The notes below the pieces were generated by a model. That model worked only from the letters and a program-made list of their open reading frames with translations, made no database searches and was not told the DNA's origin. DNA of 64,000 nucleotides from Rhodococcus oryzae (GTDB lineage Bacteria; Actinomycetota; Actinomycetes; Mycobacteriales; Mycobacteriaceae), in the NCBI RefSeq assembly GCF_005049235.1, contig NZ_SUMD01000002.1:496001-560000 (forward strand), written 5' to 3'. Made by a program: the position numbers and the translations under genes. Shown in pieces: positions 52,691-61,914 of the stretch; within the stretch, counting starts at the first letter, position 1; the number at the start of each line of letters is the position of its first letter.

Positions 52691-53442
52691 AGCCGCACCC
52701 CGACCGCGGCCAGGCGCCGACGCAGCCGCACCAGGTGACTGCCCGGCCAGTACATCCGGCCGCAGGAACCGCAGCGGCTGAACTCGCGCTGTTCGCGGGC
52801 GACGCCTGCCGGTACCAGTCCCGCCGCGAACCGTCTCGGCACCGGGGCGATGGGCCCGTTGCAGCGGGCGCACCGGGTCAGCGGCGCGATCCGCGCATCC
52901 AGCTGGAACCGGTCCAGCACCTCTCGGAGCTGCCGACGCGGGTCGGTCTCGTGCAGGAAGGCGCCGCGGCGCAGGGCCGCGCGTTTGAGCAGACCGATGT
53001 CGCGGGTCAGTACCGTCCGGTGCTCACTCAGCGAGAGCGCGAGCAACTCCTCGTCCGCGAAGTCGTTGCGGTACAGGCAGTCGAAGCCGAGCAGGCGGAG
53101 GTAGGAGGCGAGCCGGCCCAGGTGCACATCGGCCGCGAACAGCGGCTCCCGCAGCGGCAGCGGGCGCAGTCGGGTGAGGCCGTCGAGAGCGAAGCGCTCG
53201 AACACGGGGTAGACCGCGACCCGTTCGCCGCCGCGCAGCCGGTGCCCGAATCCGACGGAGTCGCCGTCGACCAGGATCAGGTCGACCTCGGTGTGCGGCA
53301 CCCCCAGCGACTCGATCCGGTCCTTCACCGTCGGGGTGCCGTCGAAGTCGTGCGGGACGTCGGCCTTGCGCAGCGCGGGCGGCAGGAAGTCGTTCAGCTC
53401 CTCGTAGAAGCGGAACTCGCAGCGGTGACGGGACGGACTCAT
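52687..53442 (-). CDS. Ub-Mut7-C RNase-like protein
   Basis: A 251-residue protein. Residues about 6-90 form a ubiquitin-like (ThiS/MoaD-like) domain, FRFYEELNDFLPPAL to GGERVAVYPVFE; residues 95-245 are Mut7-C, a PIN-type nuclease domain with acidic residues in ADVHLGRLASYLRLLGFD and TVLTRDIGLLKR. A zinc ribbon follows (CARCNGP and CGSCGRMYW). It is a predicted RNA nuclease; the target is unknown. ATG 53442. The gene's end overlaps the flippase by 4 bp. Confidence 0.85.
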   Translation of the reverse strand: MSPSRHRCEFRFYEELNDFLPPALRKADVPHDFDGTPTVKDRIESLGVPHTEVDLILVDGDSVGFGHRLRGGERVAVYPVFERFALDGLTRLRPLPLREPLFAADVHLGRLASYLRLLGFDCLYRNDFADEELLALSLSEHRTVLTRDIGLLKRAALRRGAFLHETDPRRQLREVLDRFQLDARIAPLTRCARCNGPIAPVPRRFAAGLVPAGVAREQREFSRCGSCGRMYWPGSHLVRLRRRLAAVGVRL

Positions 53443-53477
53443 GTGCGCGCTCTCGACTACCGCCCAACCTACGCCCG

Positions 53478-53526
53478 GCAACGCGAAGGGCCCGCACTCG
53501 AGATGAGTGCGGGCCCTTCGCGTTGC
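53478..53526. terminator. 22-bp hairpin downstream of the DUF3068 gene
   Basis: Perfect 22-nt arms (53478-53499 and 53505-53526) with a 5-nt loop, 18 bp after the DUF3068 stop and 36 bp upstream of the Ub-Mut7C start. Confidence 0.75.
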
Positions 53527-53543
53527 GTGCTGAGGCGTGGTGC

Positions 53544-54719
53544 CTACAGGCGGGTGGTCGGCGGTTCCTGGTCGCGGGTGTCGACGGCCGGGAACTCCTC
53601 CGTCTTGTCCGAGGTCCAGTCGTGACGCGGGAACTGCTCGGTCTCCGCGTTGCCGGAGTCGTACGACTCGTGCGCGGGGCCGCTCGGGGTGGTGTCCGCG
53701 CCGTTCGCGGTGGCGGGGGTCTTCGGTCCGCTGCCTCCGCGGACTCCGAGGAAGATGCCCGCGATCAGGGAGATCAGGCCGAGGATGCCCAGGATGATCG
53801 GCAGGGTGCGGCCGAACATGGACAGCTTGTCCGCGCCGTCCTTGGCCTGGCCGATCTGGTACTCGATGGTGTCCTCGTTGAACGGCAGCGTGGCCTTGAT
53901 GACCGTGACCTCGGGCTTGTCGGCCGTGCGGGCGTAGTACTGGTACAGCTTCTCCTGGCCCTTGACGACGACGCCGGTGACCGGGTCGGCCCAGATGTCG
54001 CGCTCGTTGGCGTACCAGCGGGTCATGGTGACCGGCGCGTCGCCGCCCTCGACGCCCCAGACGGCGGCGGGCAGGGTCAGCTTGTTCGTCGGCGATGCGA
54101 CGACCTTGGACAGGTCGACCGGCTCCACCGTCTGGTTGTAGTGGTACACCTTCATCCCGTTGATCTCCGTCTCCTCGACGAAGTTGATGTCCTGGGTGGA
54201 ACGGGCGTTCAGGTCGAAGTACGGGTACGCCTGCTGCTCGGCGTCGAACGGCCACTTGTACTGCAGGCCGGTGTGCTCGACCTCCTCGGCCGGCTTGTCG
54301 GGCTGCGTCTGGATCGACCCGATCGGATCCTGGATCGGCATCGAGCTGACCCGGTCAAGGGTGACGGTGTCGACGCTCGCGGTCAGCAGGCCGGTGTCGC
54401 CCTGCTTGTCGGTGCGGCGCAGCGTCTGGCCGGCCTGGACGGTGATCTTCTCGGCGTCGGACGGGTCGACGACGGTGACGTAACGCTGGGCGACCAGCGG
54501 CACGTTGTTGTTGACGACGGCCTTGCCCGCGGTGAGGGACTTCGAGTCGAGGACGTCGCCGATGCCCTCGGCCACCGTGGTGACCTCGAGATCGAGCGGT
54601 GTCTTCTTCAGCTTGCCGACGGTGTACGTCGGGATGAGGAGAGCGGCCGCCAATAGGAAAGCGCCGAGCCCCACCAGGATGCAGGCAAGTGTCCTGCTCG
54701 GCCCTGAGCGTCCCGCCAT
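53544..54719 (-). CDS. DUF3068 envelope protein (Rv0227c type)
   Basis: A 391-residue protein with a membrane helix at about 13-32, a large extracytoplasmic beta-rich domain (35-305) that contains DPVTGVVVKGQEKLYQYY, a second helix near 312-333 and a disordered cytoplasmic tail of 50 residues (Pro/Thr/Asp-rich). DUF3068 proteins are specific to mycolic-acid actinobacteria and are sometimes called PorA-family porins, but I would not infer a pore. AAGGAG precedes ATG 54719. It is divergent from the acyltransferase gene. Confidence 0.85.
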   Translation of the reverse strand: MAGRSGPSRTLACILVGLGAFLLAAALLIPTYTVGKLKKTPLDLEVTTVAEGIGDVLDSKSLTAGKAVVNNNVPLVAQRYVTVVDPSDAEKITVQAGQTLRRTDKQGDTGLLTASVDTVTLDRVSSMPIQDPIGSIQTQPDKPAEEVEHTGLQYKWPFDAEQQAYPYFDLNARSTQDINFVEETEINGMKVYHYNQTVEPVDLSKVVASPTNKLTLPAAVWGVEGGDAPVTMTRWYANERDIWADPVTGVVVKGQEKLYQYYARTADKPEVTVIKATLPFNEDTIEYQIGQAKDGADKLSMFGRTLPIILGILGLISLIAGIFLGVRGGSGPKTPATANGADTTPSGPAHESYDSGNAETEQFPRHDWTSDKTEEFPAVDTRDQEPPTTRL

Positions 54720-54921
54720 GCTGAATCTCCTTCGTCAATCATTGTCAGCCCGAGGTGCTGCCGTGGGCGGCACCGATCGCAGAGCGTCCGGGTTGCGACA
54801 CTCAGTGAGCCAGACAGTAACAGTGTCCAGTGTCCGATTGCGCTGGCACGCCGTATTTCCGTGTCATGGCATCCGGGTGTCCTCCTCGGACACGCCGAGG
54901 CTGGGGCAGACTGGTCGGCAA

Positions 54922-56136
54922 ATGAGTACCGAGGCTTTCCACCCGCAGCAGGTCGTGTCAGCACCGCGCGGGTTCATCCCCGCGTTGGAGGGCATGCGGG
55001 GATTCGCCGCGCTCGGTGTGCTGGTCACCCACGTCGCATTTCAGACAGGCGCGACGGGTGATCCGGTGCTCGGCCGCATCTGGGGCCGATTCGACATGGC
55101 GGTGGCGTTGTTCTTCGCGCTGTCCGGGTTCCTGCTGTGGCGCCCGCACGCGGCGGCTGCCCGCGGACTGGGCACGTCCCCGCCGGTCGGGCGGTACCTG
55201 CTGCACCGCGCCGCCCGCATCCTGCCCGCCTACTGGGTGGCGGTCGTGCTGATCCTGCTGTTCCTCCCGGAGGCCGGCGGCGGGCTGCAGGTGTGGCTGG
55301 CGAACCTCGGCCTTGCCCAGGTGTTCGTACCGCTGACGCTGACCGGCGGACTGACCCAGATGTGGAGCCTGTCGGTGGAGGTGGCGTTCTACGCGCTGCT
55401 CCCGCTGATCGCGCTGGCGTTCGTCGGCCTGCGCGGTGTGACCGCGCGACTGCGGGTCCCGGTGCTGCTCGGCGCGGCGGCGCTCAGCCTGGGCTGGGTG
55501 TTCCTGCCGGTGCCGACCCCGGACGCCATCCACTCCGACAACTGGCTGCCCGGATACCTGCCGTGGTTCGCGGCGGGCATGGTGCTGGCCGAACTCGCGC
55601 TGCAGGTCGACAGCCCGGTGCACCGGCTGGCGCGGAGGCGCGTGCTGATGGCGGCGATCGCGGTGGCCGCGTTCGCGCTCTCGTGCACGGATCTCGCTGG
55701 GCCGGAAGGGCTCACGCGCGCCGAGCCGTGGCAGTACTCGGTGAAGATCGCGTTGGGCGCGGTGCTCGCGTTCGCGCTGTTGGCGCCGCTGGTGCTCGGC
55801 GACACCGAGAAGCACCGGATCCTGGCGAGCCCGCTCTCGCTGACGATCGGGCGCTGGTCCTACGGGCTGTTCATCTGGCACCTCGCGGTGCTGTCGATCA
55901 TCTTCCCGGTGTTCGGCATCGTGCCGTTCAGCGGGAGTTTCGTGTTCGTGCTCGTGGTGACGACCTGCCTGAGCCTGGCCGTCGCCTCCGCGAGCTACGC
56001 GCTGGTCGAGGAGCCGACCCGCCTCGCGGTGAATAACTGGGAGAGACACCGCAAGGCCCGGGCGGCGCGGGCCGAGGAAGCCAGCGGCAACGCGGCCAGC
56101 CCCACCGCGACCACCGCGATCAGCGCCGGGAGCTGA
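54922..56136 (+). CDS. Membrane acyltransferase, acyltransferase_3 family (Rv0228 type)
   Basis: A 404-residue protein with about ten membrane helices. The N-terminal motif EGMRGFAALGVLVTH supplies the catalytic His, WGRFDMAVALFFALSGFLLW is the conserved helix 2 region, and the C-terminal YALVEEPTRL matches the family's final motif. It O-acylates a sugar or lipid in the envelope with a donor unknown. The last 142 bp overlap the 3' end of aftD on the other strand. ATG 54922 has no ribosome-binding site; a leaderless start is possible. Confidence 0.85.
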   Translation: MSTEAFHPQQVVSAPRGFIPALEGMRGFAALGVLVTHVAFQTGATGDPVLGRIWGRFDMAVALFFALSGFLLWRPHAAAARGLGTSPPVGRYLLHRAARILPAYWVAVVLILLFLPEAGGGLQVWLANLGLAQVFVPLTLTGGLTQMWSLSVEVAFYALLPLIALAFVGLRGVTARLRVPVLLGAAALSLGWVFLPVPTPDAIHSDNWLPGYLPWFAAGMVLAELALQVDSPVHRLARRRVLMAAIAVAAFALSCTDLAGPEGLTRAEPWQYSVKIALGAVLAFALLAPLVLGDTEKHRILASPLSLTIGRWSYGLFIWHLAVLSIIFPVFGIVPFSGSFVFVLVVTTCLSLAVASASYALVEEPTRLAVNNWERHRKARAARAEEASGNAASPTATTAISAGS

Positions 56137-59100
56137 ACGAGCACCGAGTGGCCGACGTAGCCGTCGAGCGCCCGCCACGGACCGGTGGACAGCAGGGCGG
56201 CGCTGAGCATGCTGCCCGCCCCGGCGATTCCGACCAGGATGCGCGCGGCGCTCGCAGGCCCGCGTCGGACGCGAAGCGCCAGTGCCAGGCCGGTGACCAG
56301 CGCCGCGACGATCGTGCCCGGCAGTCCGGCGATCACCGTCGCGAGCGCGAGTAGCCCGAGGTAGCCGACGGTGACGGCGTGCCAGGTCCGCGGCGCCGGG
56401 CCCGCGGCCACGCATCGACGGGCGGGGAGAACCGCGAGCAGCAGCAGCGGGATCAGCAGCAGGAGGCCGCCGAAGATGCCGAGCCGGTACCAGCGGTCGG
56501 TCGGGAACTCGAGGACGACGGTGCCGTCGGTGCCCGCGGGCACGATCCAGCCCTGCTGCCAGCCGTTGACGACGACCGGCGTCAGCTCGGCGCCGTCGGG
56601 TGCCGTGGCGACCCAGCCGATGTTGTGGGACTCCGGCACCACCAGCAGCCGGTCGCCGTCGGGGGCGGCCACCCGCAGTGCCCGCTGGTTGGGGGTCCAT
56701 CCGTCGGTGGCCACGCGGACGGCGTCCTGCGCCGCCGTCGCAGCGGTGGTTCCGGCCGAGGGGGTGGCGGCGAGCTGCAGTCCGTCGACGAAGAATGCGG
56801 CGCCGGGCGCGACGGTGACGTCCTGACGTCCGGCGGGCAGCGAGATCGCGGTTGCCGCGAGCACATCGGGATCGACTGCGGTGCTCTCGGTTTCGTCGAC
56901 GCCGGCGGTGTCGCCCGCGCACACGGTTGCGGGCACCGGCGCGCCGGATCGCAACTGCCCCACGGTCGCGGTGACGGAGGCGCGCAGCGTCCGCCCGGCG
57001 AGCGAGAGCGTCGGCCCGTCGGCGCAACCGACGGTGACGGTCCGGTCGGTGGGCTGTTCCTCCACCCCGGTGCCTGCCACCACCAGGTCGGTTCCGTCCT
57101 CGGTGGTGGTGAGGACGCCGATCTCCGCGAGCCCGGCCGGCTGCACCTTCGCGAAGCCGAGGGCGGTCTGGTCGAGGACATCCTCCCAGTCGACCAGGCT
57201 GAGCACGATGCGGTCGGTGACGGCGGGTTCGAGGCGGATCGGTTCGTCACCGGTCAGATCCCGGACCTGGGGTCCGGTGCCGAGGTCGACCGCGACGGTG
57301 GTCGGGGCCGCGGGGAGGGCGCCGAGGCTCGGTGTCAGGTTCAGTCCCGTCACCAGTGTCGGCTCCGGAAGATTCACCGTCAGAGTCGGTTTCGCATCCT
57401 TGCCGCTGGTGGTGTCCTCGGATGCGGTCCATGCCGTGCGGGGGTCACCATCGGTGGCGGCGAAGGCGGACCCGCGCAGGTCGCCCACGGCGGCCTGCCC
57501 GACGGCCTGCGCGCGGCCGGGCTCGGCGAGCAGTGCGTCGAGCGCCGGGCCCTGCCGGGAGCGGAGGACCAGCTGCGGTGTCACCGCGGTGGCGGCAGGT
57601 GCGGACAGGGTGCGCTGGAAGGTACCCGGCTCCTCCGGGGCGAGGCCGAGTCCCCGGCTGCACCGCACCCGGTCCGGGGCCTCGACGCAGCCGGTCCGGC
57701 CGGGCAGTTCCTGGCCGAGGTCCCAGCCGGCGACGGTCGCGTCCGCCGGGGTGGGCGGCAGCACGGTGCGGAACCGGATCGGCACCGGTACCGGGGCGTC
57801 GCGATCGGAGAAGTCCTCGACGGAGATCTCGCTGACACCGAACTGGGTGCCCACCGAGCCGTCCTCGGTCTTGGTCGCGGTGATCTTGAGCCAGTCCGTC
57901 TTACCGGTCGGCAGGGACACCGTGATCACCTCGCCCGGCTTGCCGACGCGGACGGCGGTGCTGCCGTTGGGTGTGGTCACCTCGAGCTGCTTGACGGGCA
58001 CACCGAGCGACCCGGGACTGGTCCGCAGTTTCAGCAGGCCGCTGGTCACGGGCGCATCGAAGTCCAATCGGATCCACTGTCCGAGAGCGCTTTCCAGGCC
58101 GTTGCTGAACCAGCCGGTCGCCGGGTCGCCGTCCACGGTTGCCGCCGGACCGCTGCCGGGCGAGGTGCCGCCGAGCTGGGTGGCGTCGGAGGCCGAGCTG
58201 GACACCGTGATCCGCGCGCCGTCCCATTCGCCGGTGACGAGCGGCGCTCCCGACACCGGGTAGTCCGGCACCAGGTTGTGGGTGCGCCGCGGGTCGTCGG
58301 GGGTGCGCAGCGCCGAGCTGTGGTTGTCGACCTGGCCGTAGTCGGTCTCGCGGTCGGTCGGGGTGTCCGTCACGACCACCGAGTCCACCGGCAGTCCGGC
58401 GCGCTCGGCGTCGGCGGCCAGCAGCACCGGGCCGGCGGGCAGGTCCAGGCCGGCGTCGCCCAGGTCGCGCCGTGCGGCCAAGCGCTGCAACGATTCCGGT
58501 CCGCCCTGCACCCTCGGAGCCCCGTTCAGGTCCACGGTGTACGGGCCGGAGCCTGCGGCGCCGGGCAGGGTTGGTGGGGGTACCTCCCGCTCGCGGGGGA
58601 CGGTGACCCGGTAGATCTCGACGGCCGGGTACCTGGGCCGCAGGTCGCTGTCGGTGACCAGCCCGTCGGCCTCGCCCGCGCCGATGTCCTCACCGAACTG
58701 CGCGACCTTCTCCAGCCCGGGCGACCCGTCGATGGCCTGGTGGACCAGCGCCGGACGGGTCGAGCGGGACGTCTCCGGGTCCAGGTCGTTGCGCACCACG
58801 ACGTAGCCGATGCCCTGTCCCAGCAGGGTTTCCGCCAGACCGGCCGACGGGCTGCCGTCCGCGATGAGGCGCTGAACGGAATCCAGGGCGCGGATGGCGC
58901 CTGGCGGCACGAGCGGCACCGCGTCGCGCACCGCCCATGGGGTGTCCGCCAGTGCCTGCATCGGCTCGTCGCGGGTCAGCCCCCAGAACTGGGTGGCGAA
59001 CGGGGCGCCGGGCACCACCAGCGCGCGCTGCGCGTCGGATCCGTCGGGGGAGGTGCCCGCCGCGTGCTCGCCGAGCCAGTCCGCGGCCTCGTGCCAGTAC

Positions 59101-60506
59101 GCCGGCACCTCCGGATAGGCGCCGCGGGGCGCGAGCTTGCCGGTCCAGGCCAGCGAGGTCGCCAAAGTGAGCGCGACCAGGATCAGGCTGGTGAGGGCGA
59201 CCATCGGCTCGCGTTCGGGGTGCGCGAGCGCGGTCCGCCAGCGGGCGCGGGGGACCGACCCCGGCAGCGGGACCTTCCCGAGCAGGTGCGCGAGACCGAG
59301 GACCAGCGGCAGCCGGACCAGCGGCTCGAGCTTGTGCACATTGCGCAGCGGGGCGCCGCCGGAGTCGAGGAACACCCGGACCTGCTCGGCGATGGGGGAG
59401 CCGAGGTCGCCGACGTAGCCCGCGGCCAGGCCCGCCAGCCCGACGAACAGGATCAGCGCCAGCCTGCCCTTGGCAGGCATCGAGCGCATCGCCAGCCCGG
59501 CCATGCCTGCGGCGGCGATCAGTCCGGTCGCGAGGACCGCGGCGGGCTGGGTGACCAGCACCGCGCCCGCGATCCGCTCGGGCGAGACGAACGGCGTCCA
59601 GCTGTCGGTGCCGCGCAGCACCTCCGCCAGGTTCGTCCACTGGGTGGTGACCCCGGACGACTCGATGTAGTCAAGGAACGGGGGACTGACCTTGCCGAGC
59701 AGCAGCAGCGGCACCATCCACCACGCCGTCGCGACCAGGCAGAGCGGGATCCACCACGCGGTGAAGATCCACCAGCGCCGGTTCGGGCGGTGCGCGGCCC
59801 ACCACAGGGCGGCGACCAGGCACGCGGCCGCGGTGGCGACGGCGTTCACCGAGCCCATCAGCGCGACCGCGAGCGCCGACTGGGCGGCGAGCCGCGCCGG
59901 TGAGTACTTCTGGTCCCCCTGGGGGCCGGACGTACTCACGAGCGACGACGTCGCCAGGATGACCGGCAGCAGCACCCAGGGCGCCAGCATCATCGGCAGG
60001 GTCTCGGAGGAGATCGACCCGAGGGTGGTCAGGACCCGCGGCGACAGCGCGAACGCCACGGCCGCGATGATCCGGGAGCTGCGACTGCCGATGCCGAGGG
60101 CCTCGGCGACCCGGATGATGCCCCAGAACCCGGCGATGAGTAGCAGCGCCCACCAGATGCGCTGGGTGATCCACGGCGGGATGTGCGCGAGTTCGCCGAG
60201 GCTGAAGAAGGCGCCGTGCGGGAAGAAGTAGCCGTAGGCCTGGTTCTGCACCTGGCCCAGAGGTGCCTGGCTACTCCACTGGTGCGACGCGCGCTCGAGG
60301 AACCCGAGCGGGTTCTGGGTGAGGTCGAACTTGGTGTCGGCGACCAGCTGGCCGGGGGCCTGCAGGAACGCCAGAAGAAACGCTATGGCGGAGGCGCCGA
60401 ACAGCCACCGACGGGTCAGTGGGGCGTTGTTCGGCGCCTCGGACGCCAAGACAGAAGGAGTGCGGGAACTCGCGCTTCCAGCGTTCTTAACGGCTGCCGT
60501 ACTCAA
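55995..60506 (-). CDS. aftD: Arabinofuranosyltransferase AftD
   Basis: A 1503-residue GT-C glycosyltransferase. The first 430 residues hold about 11 membrane helices with FLQAPGQLVADTKFDLTQNPLGFLERA in the first loop. A long extracytoplasmic part follows with beta-sandwich (F5/8C-like carbohydrate-binding) modules, for example around residues 765-880 and 1035-1130. Membrane helices end the protein (about 1380-1480). The family adds arabinose branches to arabinogalactan and lipoarabinomannan. Corresponds to Rv0236c. A TTG at 60506 is the first start and overlaps the DUF2613 gene by 20 nt; a later start is possible. The 3' end overlaps the acyltransferase gene by 142 bp. Confidence 0.92.
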   Translation of the reverse strand: MSTAAVKNAGSASSRTPSVLASEAPNNAPLTRRWLFGASAIAFLLAFLQAPGQLVADTKFDLTQNPLGFLERASHQWSSQAPLGQVQNQAYGYFFPHGAFFSLGELAHIPPWITQRIWWALLLIAGFWGIIRVAEALGIGSRSSRIIAAVAFALSPRVLTTLGSISSETLPMMLAPWVLLPVILATSSLVSTSGPQGDQKYSPARLAAQSALAVALMGSVNAVATAAACLVAALWWAAHRPNRRWWIFTAWWIPLCLVATAWWMVPLLLLGKVSPPFLDYIESSGVTTQWTNLAEVLRGTDSWTPFVSPERIAGAVLVTQPAAVLATGLIAAAGMAGLAMRSMPAKGRLALILFVGLAGLAAGYVGDLGSPIAEQVRVFLDSGGAPLRNVHKLEPLVRLPLVLGLAHLLGKVPLPGSVPRARWRTALAHPEREPMVALTSLILVALTLATSLAWTGKLAPRGAYPEVPAYWHEAADWLGEHAAGTSPDGSDAQRALVVPGAPFATQFWGLTRDEPMQALADTPWAVRDAVPLVPPGAIRALDSVQRLIADGSPSAGLAETLLGQGIGYVVVRNDLDPETSRSTRPALVHQAIDGSPGLEKVAQFGEDIGAGEADGLVTDSDLRPRYPAVEIYRVTVPREREVPPPTLPGAAGSGPYTVDLNGAPRVQGGPESLQRLAARRDLGDAGLDLPAGPVLLAADAERAGLPVDSVVVTDTPTDRETDYGQVDNHSSALRTPDDPRRTHNLVPDYPVSGAPLVTGEWDGARITVSSSASDATQLGGTSPGSGPAATVDGDPATGWFSNGLESALGQWIRLDFDAPVTSGLLKLRTSPGSLGVPVKQLEVTTPNGSTAVRVGKPGEVITVSLPTGKTDWLKITATKTEDGSVGTQFGVSEISVEDFSDRDAPVPVPIRFRTVLPPTPADATVAGWDLGQELPGRTGCVEAPDRVRCSRGLGLAPEEPGTFQRTLSAPAATAVTPQLVLRSRQGPALDALLAEPGRAQAVGQAAVGDLRGSAFAATDGDPRTAWTASEDTTSGKDAKPTLTVNLPEPTLVTGLNLTPSLGALPAAPTTVAVDLGTGPQVRDLTGDEPIRLEPAVTDRIVLSLVDWEDVLDQTALGFAKVQPAGLAEIGVLTTTEDGTDLVVAGTGVEEQPTDRTVTVGCADGPTLSLAGRTLRASVTATVGQLRSGAPVPATVCAGDTAGVDETESTAVDPDVLAATAISLPAGRQDVTVAPGAAFFVDGLQLAATPSAGTTAATAAQDAVRVATDGWTPNQRALRVAAPDGDRLLVVPESHNIGWVATAPDGAELTPVVVNGWQQGWIVPAGTDGTVVLEFPTDRWYRLGIFGGLLLLIPLLLLAVLPARRCVAAGPAPRTWHAVTVGYLGLLALATVIAGLPGTIVAALVTGLALALRVRRGPASAARILVGIAGAGSMLSAALLSTGPWRALDGYVGHSVLVQLPALIAVVAVGLAALPLASSARAARALRCLSQLFTARRVGSSTSA

Positions 60507-60657
60507 CCTGGTTCAGCAGGGAGGAATCGGCGTTGCCGCTGCGATCGATGTCCGGACGAGTGTTGTCCGACGCGGCCGCAGTAACCCCGAAGACGGCGCC
60601 CAGACCGAGCACCGCACCGATCACTGCGCTTGCCACACCGGGGACAAGGAACTTCAT
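60487..60657 (-). CDS. DUF2613-type small secreted protein (Rv0236A type)
   Basis: A 56-residue protein, MKFLVPGVASAVIGAVLGL then a short mature part with DNTRPDIDRSGNADSSLL. The hydrophobic N-terminus is a signal peptide or anchor; the tail is acidic. It matches the DUF2613 family and the place of Rv0236A, upstream of aftD. The stop overlaps the aftD start by 20 nt on the same strand in another frame, so coupling of translation is likely. No function is known. Confidence 0.82.
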   Translation of the reverse strand: MKFLVPGVASAVIGAVLGLGAVFGVTAAASDNTRPDIDRSGNADSSLLNQVEYGSR

Positions 60658-60740
60658 CTCGGATCTCCCATTTGCTACTGACCGGAAACGTCTCGCGTCA
60701 AGGTATCACCTGGGACCCGACGGTCGGGTTCGCTTACCGG

Positions 60741-61847
60741 TTACGCGCCGCGGCCGACCGGCTCGGGGTCGACGCCGAGCGCCCCGAGCAGCGTGCGGAG
60801 CTTCGCGGACGTCTCCGCCAGCTCGGAATCGGGGTCGGAGGCGGCCACGATGCCCCCGCCCGCCCACGCCCGCGCGCGCAGCCCGTCCGCGTCGATCTCG
60901 GCGCACCGGATGGCCACCACCCACTCGCCGTCCCCGTCGTGGTCGCACCAGCCCGCCGCGCCGCCGTAGAACCGGCGCGGCTCCTCGCACTCGCGGATCG
61001 CGACGATCGCACCGTCGGTGGGGGTGCCGCCGACGGCCGGCGTCGGGTGCAGCAGGCGGGCCAGCTCCAGCGCCGACGGACCCGGGTCGCGCAGCACACC
61101 CGCGATCGGGGTGCCGAGGTGCCACACCGCGGGGGTGCCGATCAGTCGGGGCGACTGCGGCACCGTCAGTTCGGTGCAGACCGGGGCGAGGACGGAGCGG
61201 ATCCATTCGGTCACGAAGGCGTGTTCGGACAGGTTCTTCGCCGAGGCCAGCAGCCGCTGTCCCTCGGCGCGGTCCTCGTCGGGGTCGGGGTGTCGCGGGG
61301 CGGTGCCTGCCAGCGGGAAGCACTCGACCTCGCGGCCGGTGCGGCGCAGCAGCAGCTCGGGGCTGGCCCCGACGAGAGCGTGCCCGGCGTAGCCGTCGCC
61401 CGCGGGCGACAGGTCGACGCCGAAGCCGTTGCCCGCGTGGTCCCGCGACACCAGCCGGGCCAGCAGCGACCACGGGTCGATGGGCGCGGCGGCCGAGAGC
61501 ACCACCGAGCGCGCCGCGACCACCTTCTGCAGGTCGCCGTCGCGGAGCCGGTCGATCAGGCGGGCCACCCGGCGCAGGTGCTCCGCGGGCGCGGGCAGTT
61601 CCTCGGTCAAGCGCACGGTGGGCAGGGCGGGCAGCGATTCCGGCCGCCACGGGCCGTCGGTGAAACGCGCGGTCTCCGGCGCGGTCAGCGCGGCGGGCTC
61701 GGCGGGGTCGAACGGCAGCGCGCCGACCACCAGCGGTACGTCACGCCGCGCGAGAGCCTCGGCGGCGGCGTCGATCTCGTGGAACCGTTCCCGGCTCCCG
61801 GAGGTGCGCAGGGTCCGGTCGGCGCGGGAGAGCAGGAAACCGTCCAT
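60741..61847 (-). CDS. Isochorismate synthase
   Basis: A 368-residue chorismate-binding enzyme. The conserved core is present: LQKVVAARSVVL, ALVGASPELLLR, PLAGTAPR, SAKNLSEHAFV, HLGTPIAG, HPTPAVGGTPT and WAGGGIVAASDPDSELAET. It converts chorismate to isochorismate for menaquinone or a catechol siderophore; the genes around do not tell which, and MenF/EntC/DhbC types are similar. No partner genes of either pathway are adjacent. The length and the absence of an amidotransferase fit isochorismate synthase rather than anthranilate synthase. Confidence 0.9.
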   Translation of the reverse strand: MDGFLLSRADRTLRTSGSRERFHEIDAAAEALARRDVPLVVGALPFDPAEPAALTAPETARFTDGPWRPESLPALPTVRLTEELPAPAEHLRRVARLIDRLRDGDLQKVVAARSVVLSAAAPIDPWSLLARLVSRDHAGNGFGVDLSPAGDGYAGHALVGASPELLLRRTGREVECFPLAGTAPRHPDPDEDRAEGQRLLASAKNLSEHAFVTEWIRSVLAPVCTELTVPQSPRLIGTPAVWHLGTPIAGVLRDPGPSALELARLLHPTPAVGGTPTDGAIVAIRECEEPRRFYGGAAGWCDHDGDGEWVVAIRCAEIDADGLRARAWAGGGIVAASDPDSELAETSAKLRTLLGALGVDPEPVGRGA

Positions 61848-61914
61848 CGGTTCACGACGATAGTCCCGCGCCCGCGCGGCGGCCTGCCCGGCCGGTGGCT
61901 CGGTGCCCGGTGGC

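Noticed and set aside
56379-59903. Very long open frame (over 1100 codons) on the + strand inside aftD
   Set aside because: It is the antisense shadow of a high-GC gene: Arg/Gly/Ala/Asp-rich, no domains, no start signal. AftD on the minus strand is clear.
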